The position numbers and the translations under genes are program-made. The notes beneath the pieces were generated by a model. It made no database searches, was not told where the DNA came from, and worked only from the letters and a program-made list of their open reading frames with translations. Positions 14,606-18,378 of a stretch of 18,378 bases of DNA are shown piece by piece. The stretch spans positions 1-18,378 of the forward strand of contig CAMLCW010000062.1 in the NCBI GenBank assembly GCA_946478645.1, given 5' to 3'. Positions within the stretch are counted from its first letter, which is position 1. Every line of letters starts with the position of its first letter. The DNA is from an uncultured Variovorax sp. (GTDB lineage: Bacteria > Pseudomonadota > Gammaproteobacteria > Burkholderiales > Burkholderiaceae).

Positions 14606-15781
14606 TCAGGCGGACACCAGCACGCCGCTCACGAGCAGCGCAGTGAACAATGCGGCCACGGCCCGCCATGAGGCCGGGCGCGCCTCCACCTTGCGGTACA
14701 GCAGGTGCGCAGCGGCCACCGAGAGCGCGAAGGTCGTGGCCAGGCCGAGCGCATCGATCCAGCCCGGGTGCGGTTCCATCCTCGCCACCAGAGCGTTGGT
14801 CGCCAGCAGCACCGGAAAGTGGATCAGGAACAACGAGTACGAGATCCGGCCCAGCCGCTGCAACGGCATCGCGAAGCCCGGCCGCCCGGCGAGTTCGAGC
14901 CAGCCGCGGCGCTGCGCAATGGCGATCAGCAGCGCGCTCGCGAGCGCCAGCGCGATCCGGCTGCGCCAGTCGATCGCGAGCGCGGCGGCGCCGGTCAGCA
15001 CCAGCAGCGCCACGGCGCCCTGCCAGGTGCTGGCGCGCGTGGCGCGGCCGATCCAGAAGACCAGCATGCCGATGCCATAGGCGCCGAAGAAGTAGAAGGC
15101 GGTGTCGTCGAGGTCGGCCTGGCGGTTGAAGAGCGCGAGCGAGGCCACGGCCGCGGCGAGCACCAGCACCACCGGCGCCCGGCGTTCGCGCCGCGACAGC
15201 GGCGCGTTCGCAGGCGCGCGCCGCCATGCCGCTGGAAGGTGCAACAGCGCGAGCGCCAGCACGAACAGCTGGAAGTCGATGGCCACGTACCAGACGCCGG
15301 TCGAGAGCGCGTCGTAGTCGAGCAGGTCCTGCAGCAGCAATCCGTGCGCGAGCAGTTGCCCGAAACTCGGCGCGCCCGGCACGTCCTCGTCGCCGAGCAA
15401 GGGGCGCACCAGCGCCGCCACGAGCACGCAGGCGGTGAGCGCGGCCAGGTAGGGCATCACCAGGCGCCCATAGCGCTGCCAGATGCGCGCAGCCGGCGAG
15501 CGGTCGGCGCGCAGCACGCCGTCAGGCGCGAGGCTGGCCGCCGCGAGGAAACCCGCGATCACGAGGAACACCTGCACCGCGAGCCGCCCCTCGTCGGCCA
15601 GCCAGCCGAAGAACGCCGGCGCGGCGGCCAGCGCGCCCTCGGGCATCACGCCGTAGCGCGACAGGTGGTGGCCGACGATCACCGCGCAGGCAATGCCCTT
15701 GGCGATGTCGAGCAGCGGCATGCGCCCGCGCACGGCGAGCGCCGCGGCGGTGCTGGCCGCCGCATCGGAACGCAGGCTCAA
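14606..15781 (-). CDS. Acyltransferase-3 family membrane protein (OafA/YrhL-like)
   Basis: A protein of up to 391 aa with about ten predicted membrane helices. PLLDIAKGIACAVIVGHHLS carries the family's conserved His pair, VQVFLVIAGFLAAASL replaces the usual SGF motif with AGF, and VWYVAIDFQLFVLAL is typical. Family members transfer acetyl or other acyl groups to sugars, peptidoglycan or small molecules at the membrane. A TTG at 15781 overlaps the upstream stop as TTGA; an ATG at 15721 would begin directly at the domain (MPLLDIAKG), giving 371 aa. Neither has a clear Shine-Dalgarno, so coupling to the nitronate monooxygenase gene is likely and the exact start is open. The acceptor is unknown. 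Confidence 0.82.
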   Translation of the reverse strand: MSLRSDAAASTAAALAVRGRMPLLDIAKGIACAVIVGHHLSRYGVMPEGALAAAPAFFGWLADEGRLAVQVFLVIAGFLAAASLAPDGVLRADRSPAARIWQRYGRLVMPYLAALTACVLVAALVRPLLGDEDVPGAPSFGQLLAHGLLLQDLLDYDALSTGVWYVAIDFQLFVLALALLHLPAAWRRAPANAPLSRRERRAPVVLVLAAAVASLALFNRQADLDDTAFYFFGAYGIGMLVFWIGRATRASTWQGAVALLVLTGAAALAIDWRSRIALALASALLIAIAQRRGWLELAGRPGFAMPLQRLGRISYSLFLIHFPVLLATNALVARMEPHPGWIDALGLATTFALSVAAAHLLYRKVEARPASWRAVAALFTALLVSGVLVSA

Positions 15782-16740
15782 AGCGCGAGCCGCTGCCTTG
15801 CCTGCTGGTATTCGCGCTTGAGCTTCTCGACGTAGGCAGCGGCGCTCGACACCTCGGTGACCGCGCCGATGCCCTGGCCCGAGCCCCAGATGTCCTTCCA
15901 GGCCTTGGCCTTGCTGCCCTCGCCGCCGCCGAAGTTCATGGTCTTCACGTCGCCTTCGGGCAGGTTGGCCGGGTCCATGCCGGCCTTCACGATGCTCGGC
16001 GCCAGGTAGTTGCCGTGCACGCCGGTGAAGAGGTTCGAATAGACGATGTCGTCCGAGGTGCCGTCAACGATGGCCTGCTTGTACTCGTCGCTCGCGCGCG
16101 CTTCCTCGGTGGCGATGAAGGCGGTGCCGATGTAGGCGAAGTCGGCGCCCATGGCCTGCGCCGCGAGCACCGCGCCGCCGGTGGCGATCGAGCCCGACAG
16201 CGCGATGGGGCCGTCGAACCACTGGCGGATCTCCTGCACCAGCGCGAACGGGCTCTTCACGCCCGCATGGCCGCCGGCGCCGGCCGCCACGGCGATGATG
16301 CCGTCGGCGCCCTTCTCGATCGCCTTCTGCGCGAACTTGTTGTTGATGATGTCGTGCAGCGTGACGCCGCCGTAGCTGTGCACCGCATCGTTCACGTCGG
16401 TGCGCGCGCCGAGCGAGGTGATGACGATCGGCACCTTGTACTTCACGACCATCTCCATGTCGTGCTCGAGCCGGTCATTGCTCTTGTGCACGATCTGGTT
16501 GATGGCGAACGGCGCGGCCGGCTTGTCGGGGTTGGCCTTGTTGTAGGCCGCGAGTTCCTCGGTGATCTCGGCCAGCCAGTCTTCGAGCTGCGCCGCGGGA
16601 CGCGCGTTGAGCGCCGGCATCGAGCCGACCACGCCCGCCTTGCATTGCGCGATCACGAGCTTGGGGTTGCTGATGATGAACAGCGGCGAGCCGATGATGG
16701 GCAGCGGCAGGTTGGCGAGGACGGGGGGCAGTTTCGACAT
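15778..16740 (-). CDS. Nitronate monooxygenase (2-nitropropane dioxygenase-like)
   Basis: A 320-aa FMN-dependent TIM-barrel protein. PLPIIGSPLFIISNPKLVIA opens the barrel. AAGAGGHAG (about 152-160) carries the family's catalytic His (His158) and ALSGSIATGGAVLAAQAMGA with DFAYIGTAFIAT forms the FMN phosphate site. Family members oxidise alkyl nitronates such as propionate-3-nitronate and are thought to detoxify them. The ATG at 16740 has no strong Shine-Dalgarno. The gene overlaps the acyltransferase-3 gene by 4 nt and lies downstream of an acyl-CoA dehydrogenase gene, separated from it by a large inverted repeat. Confidence 0.92.
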   Translation of the reverse strand: MSKLPPVLANLPLPIIGSPLFIISNPKLVIAQCKAGVVGSMPALNARPAAQLEDWLAEITEELAAYNKANPDKPAAPFAINQIVHKSNDRLEHDMEMVVKYKVPIVITSLGARTDVNDAVHSYGGVTLHDIINNKFAQKAIEKGADGIIAVAAGAGGHAGVKSPFALVQEIRQWFDGPIALSGSIATGGAVLAAQAMGADFAYIGTAFIATEEARASDEYKQAIVDGTSDDIVYSNLFTGVHGNYLAPSIVKAGMDPANLPEGDVKTMNFGGGEGSKAKAWKDIWGSGQGIGAVTEVSSAAAYVEKLKREYQQARQRLAL

Positions 16741-16784
16741 GATCGTTGTTGTCTGTTGGAGAAGTTGAATTCGGGAGCGGGCAG

Positions 16785-16889
16785 CCGGACGCAGAGGACG
16801 CGAAGGTTTCGCAGAGGACGCAGAAGGAAGACCAAATTTTGGATTTTCTTCTGCGACTTCTGCGTAACCTTTGCGACCTCTGCGTCCGG
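16785..16889. repeat. 42-bp imperfect inverted repeat (GCAGAGGACGC family)
   Basis: Arms 16785-16826 and 16848-16889 are inverted repeats with 37 of 42 positions matching, around a 21-nt AT-rich centre that contains the small palindrome CCAAATTTTGG. Each arm is built of about four short units of the form CGCAGAGG or CGCAGAAG. Two of the five mismatches become G-U pairs if the minus strand is not the transcript considered. It begins 11 nt after the acyl-CoA dehydrogenase stop. From memory, similar intergenic GCAGAGGACGC elements are widespread in beta-proteobacteria. The outer right edge continues into the palindrome CGGACGTCCG (16887-16896). Confidence 0.85.
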
Positions 16890-16899
16890 ACGTCCGATT

Positions 16900-18378
16900 T
16901 CAGAAGGCTTCGAGCGCCAGCGCCGTCACGCTCTCGGCGCCGTCGACGATGCTGTCGCGCAGGCCGGGCGCCTTGGCGAGGATGTGCTCGGCATAGAAGC
17001 GCGCCGTGGTGATCTTGGCCTGCATGAAGTCGACGTCGACATTGCGCGAGGCGTTTTCCTCGGCGATGACCAGCGAGCGCGCGAGCTGCCATCCGGCCAC
17101 GAGGTTGCCCGCCAGCATCAGGTACGGCACGCTGCCCGCGAACACCGCGTTGGGCGATGCCTTGGTCTGGCCCGCAACGAAGTCGACCACCTCGACGAAG
17201 GCCTCGCGCGCCGCCTTCAGGCGCTTGTGCACGGCCGCCGCGGCGGCGCTGTCGCGGCTGGCGAGTTCGGCCTCGGTCTTCTCGATCTGGGCGGCGATGG
17301 CCTTGGCGTTCTGGCCGCCGTCGCGCGCGGTCTTGCGGCCCACGAGGTCGTTGGCCTGGATCGCGGTGGTGCCTTCGTAGATGGTGAGGATCTTCGCGTC
17401 GCGGTAGTACTGCGCCGCGCCGGTCTCCTCGATGAAGCCCATGCCGCCGTGCACCTGCACGCCGAGCGAGGTCACCTCGAGGCTCATCTCGGTGCTGTAG
17501 CCCTTCACCAGCGGCACCATGAATTCGTAGAACGCCTGGTTCTGCTTGCGCGCCTCTGCGTCGGGGTGGTGGTGCGCGGCGTCGTAGGCGGCGGCTGCCA
17601 CGCTCGCCATCGCGCGGCAACCCTCGGTGTAGGCGCGCATGGTCATGAGCATGCGCTTCACGTCGGGGTGGTGAATGATCGGCGCGCTCGCGTTCATCGA
17701 GCCGTCGACCGGGCGGCTCTGCACGCGCTCCTTCGCGTAGGCCACCGCATGCTGGTAGGCGCGCTCGGCGATCGCGATGCCCTGCATGCCCACCGCGTAG
17801 CGGGCCGAATTCATCATGATGAACATGTATTCGAGGCCGCGATTCTCCTGGCCGACGAGGTAGCCCACCGCGCCCCCATGGTCGCCGTACTGCAGCACGG
17901 CCGTGGGCGAGGCCTTGATGCCCATCTTGTGCTCGATGCTCACGCAGTGCACGTCGTTGCGCGTGCCGAGCGTGCCATCGGTGTTGACCAGGAACTTCGG
18001 CACCACAAACAGGCTGATGCCCTTCACGCCCTCGGGCGCGCCGGTCACGCGCGCGAGCACGAGGTGCACGATGTTCTCGGCCATGTCGTGCTCGCCGTAG
18101 GTGATGAAGATCTTGGTGCCGAAGACCTTGTAGCTGCCGTCGGGCTGCGGCTCGGCGCGGCTGCGCACCAGCGCGAGGTCGCTGCCGGCCTGCGGCTCGG
18201 TGAGGTTCATCGTGCCGGTCCACTGGCCGCTCACGAGCTTCTCGAGGTACACCGCCTTGAGTTCATCGGAGCCCGCGGTCAGCAGTGCCTCGATGGCGCC
18301 GTCGCTCAAGAGCGGGCACAACGCGAAGCTCATGTTGGCCGAGTTGAGCATCTCGCCGCAGGCCGCGCCGATGGTCTT
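16900..18378 (-). CDS. Acyl-CoA dehydrogenase, C-terminal part (N-terminus outside window)
   Basis: 492 residues are visible and the frame is open to the window edge, so an internal Met at 18351 is not the start; roughly the first 100 residues are missing if the protein has the usual length of about 600. MNLTEPQAGSDLALVRSRAE is the acyl-CoA dehydrogenase middle-domain signature, KVFGTKIFITYGEHDM follows, and VHGGMGFIEETGAAQYYRDA with ILTIYEGTTAIQ carries the catalytic Glu in YEGT. The extended C-terminal domain (about the last 120 residues) marks the larger FadE-like group with an extra helical domain. It oxidises a fatty or branched acyl-CoA to the enoyl-CoA with FAD. It is upstream of the nitronate monooxygenase gene on the same strand. 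Confidence 0.93.
   Translation of the reverse strand, partial: KTIGAACGEMLNSANMSFALCPLLSDGAIEALLTAGSDELKAVYLEKLVSGQWTGTMNLTEPQAGSDLALVRSRAEPQPDGSYKVFGTKIFITYGEHDMAENIVHLVLARVTGAPEGVKGISLFVVPKFLVNTDGTLGTRNDVHCVSIEHKMGIKASPTAVLQYGDHGGAVGYLVGQENRGLEYMFIMMNSARYAVGMQGIAIAERAYQHAVAYAKERVQSRPVDGSMNASAPIIHHPDVKRMLMTMRAYTEGCRAMASVAAAAYDAAHHHPDAEARKQNQAFYEFMVPLVKGYSTEMSLEVTSLGVQVHGGMGFIEETGAAQYYRDAKILTIYEGTTAIQANDLVGRKTARDGGQNAKAIAAQIEKTEAELASRDSAAAAAVHKRLKAAREAFVEVVDFVAGQTKASPNAVFAGSVPYLMLAGNLVAGWQLARSLVIAEENASRNVDVDFMQAKITTARFYAEHILAKAPGLRDSIVDGAESVTALALEAF

Noticed and set aside
16785..16889. CRISPR array
   Set aside because: The repeated GCAGAGG units are too short, contiguous without spacers and arranged as an inverted pair.
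16785..16889. Rho-independent terminator of the acyl-CoA dehydrogenase gene
   Set aside because: The stem is much longer than usual and no T-run follows it in the direction of transcription.
16900..18351. ATG at 18351 as the true start of the acyl-CoA dehydrogenase
   Set aside because: The frame stays open to the window edge and the N-terminal domain expected for the family is missing.

Overview
The window is GC-rich, densely coded bacterial DNA with short intergenic gaps. The mix of genes (tandem shikimate-dehydrogenase-like enzymes, two IclR regulators, OPT transporter, DHA2 efflux pump, FAD acyl-CoA dehydrogenase, nitronate monooxygenase) and the codon use suggest a metabolically versatile beta-proteobacterium of the Comamonadaceae, Variovorax-like. 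That assignment is inference from gene style, not from a marker gene. I see no tRNA, rRNA, CRISPR array, insertion sequence or phage gene.

Layout. (1) 1-2004: two shikimate-dehydrogenase-family genes in tandem on the minus strand, the downstream one cut by the window edge, divergent from an IclR regulator of PcaR/PcaU/PobR type. A 12+12 bp palindrome lies between them. (2) 2009-7817: an OPT-family transporter, a DUF917 (S-methyl-thiohydantoin desulfurase-like) protein and an M20 metallohydrolase form a minus-strand operon divergent from a second IclR regulator. That regulator converges on an AroM-family gene. The promoter regions of the transporter operon and of aroM carry the same operator architecture (AGTTCCA, 25-26 bp, TGGWACT), so they are probably one regulon. 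(3) 7865-12123: a minus-strand run with a 61-aa coiled-coil-like protein, chorismate synthase (aroC), an HcaT-like MFS permease coupled to aroC, a Sel1-like repeat protein and an unrecognised 351-aa protein. (4) 12174-14544: an ArsR-type regulator, an AHSA1/SRPBCC protein and a DHA2 drug-efflux permease, overlapping genes probably led by a leaderless transcript. (5) 14606-18378: an acyltransferase-3 membrane protein coupled to a nitronate monooxygenase, then a 42-bp imperfect inverted repeat, then the C-terminal part of an acyl-CoA dehydrogenase running off the window.

The most promising candidate for an undescribed system is region 2. A dedicated peptide/metal-chelate-type transporter, a hydantoin-type enzyme, an M20 amidohydrolase and an AroM protein with two racemase-like cysteines appear to be jointly controlled by one IclR protein. 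The parts fit uptake and opening or racemisation of a cyclic or modified dipeptide, hydantoin or carbamoyl-amino acid. The substrate cannot be read from the sequence.
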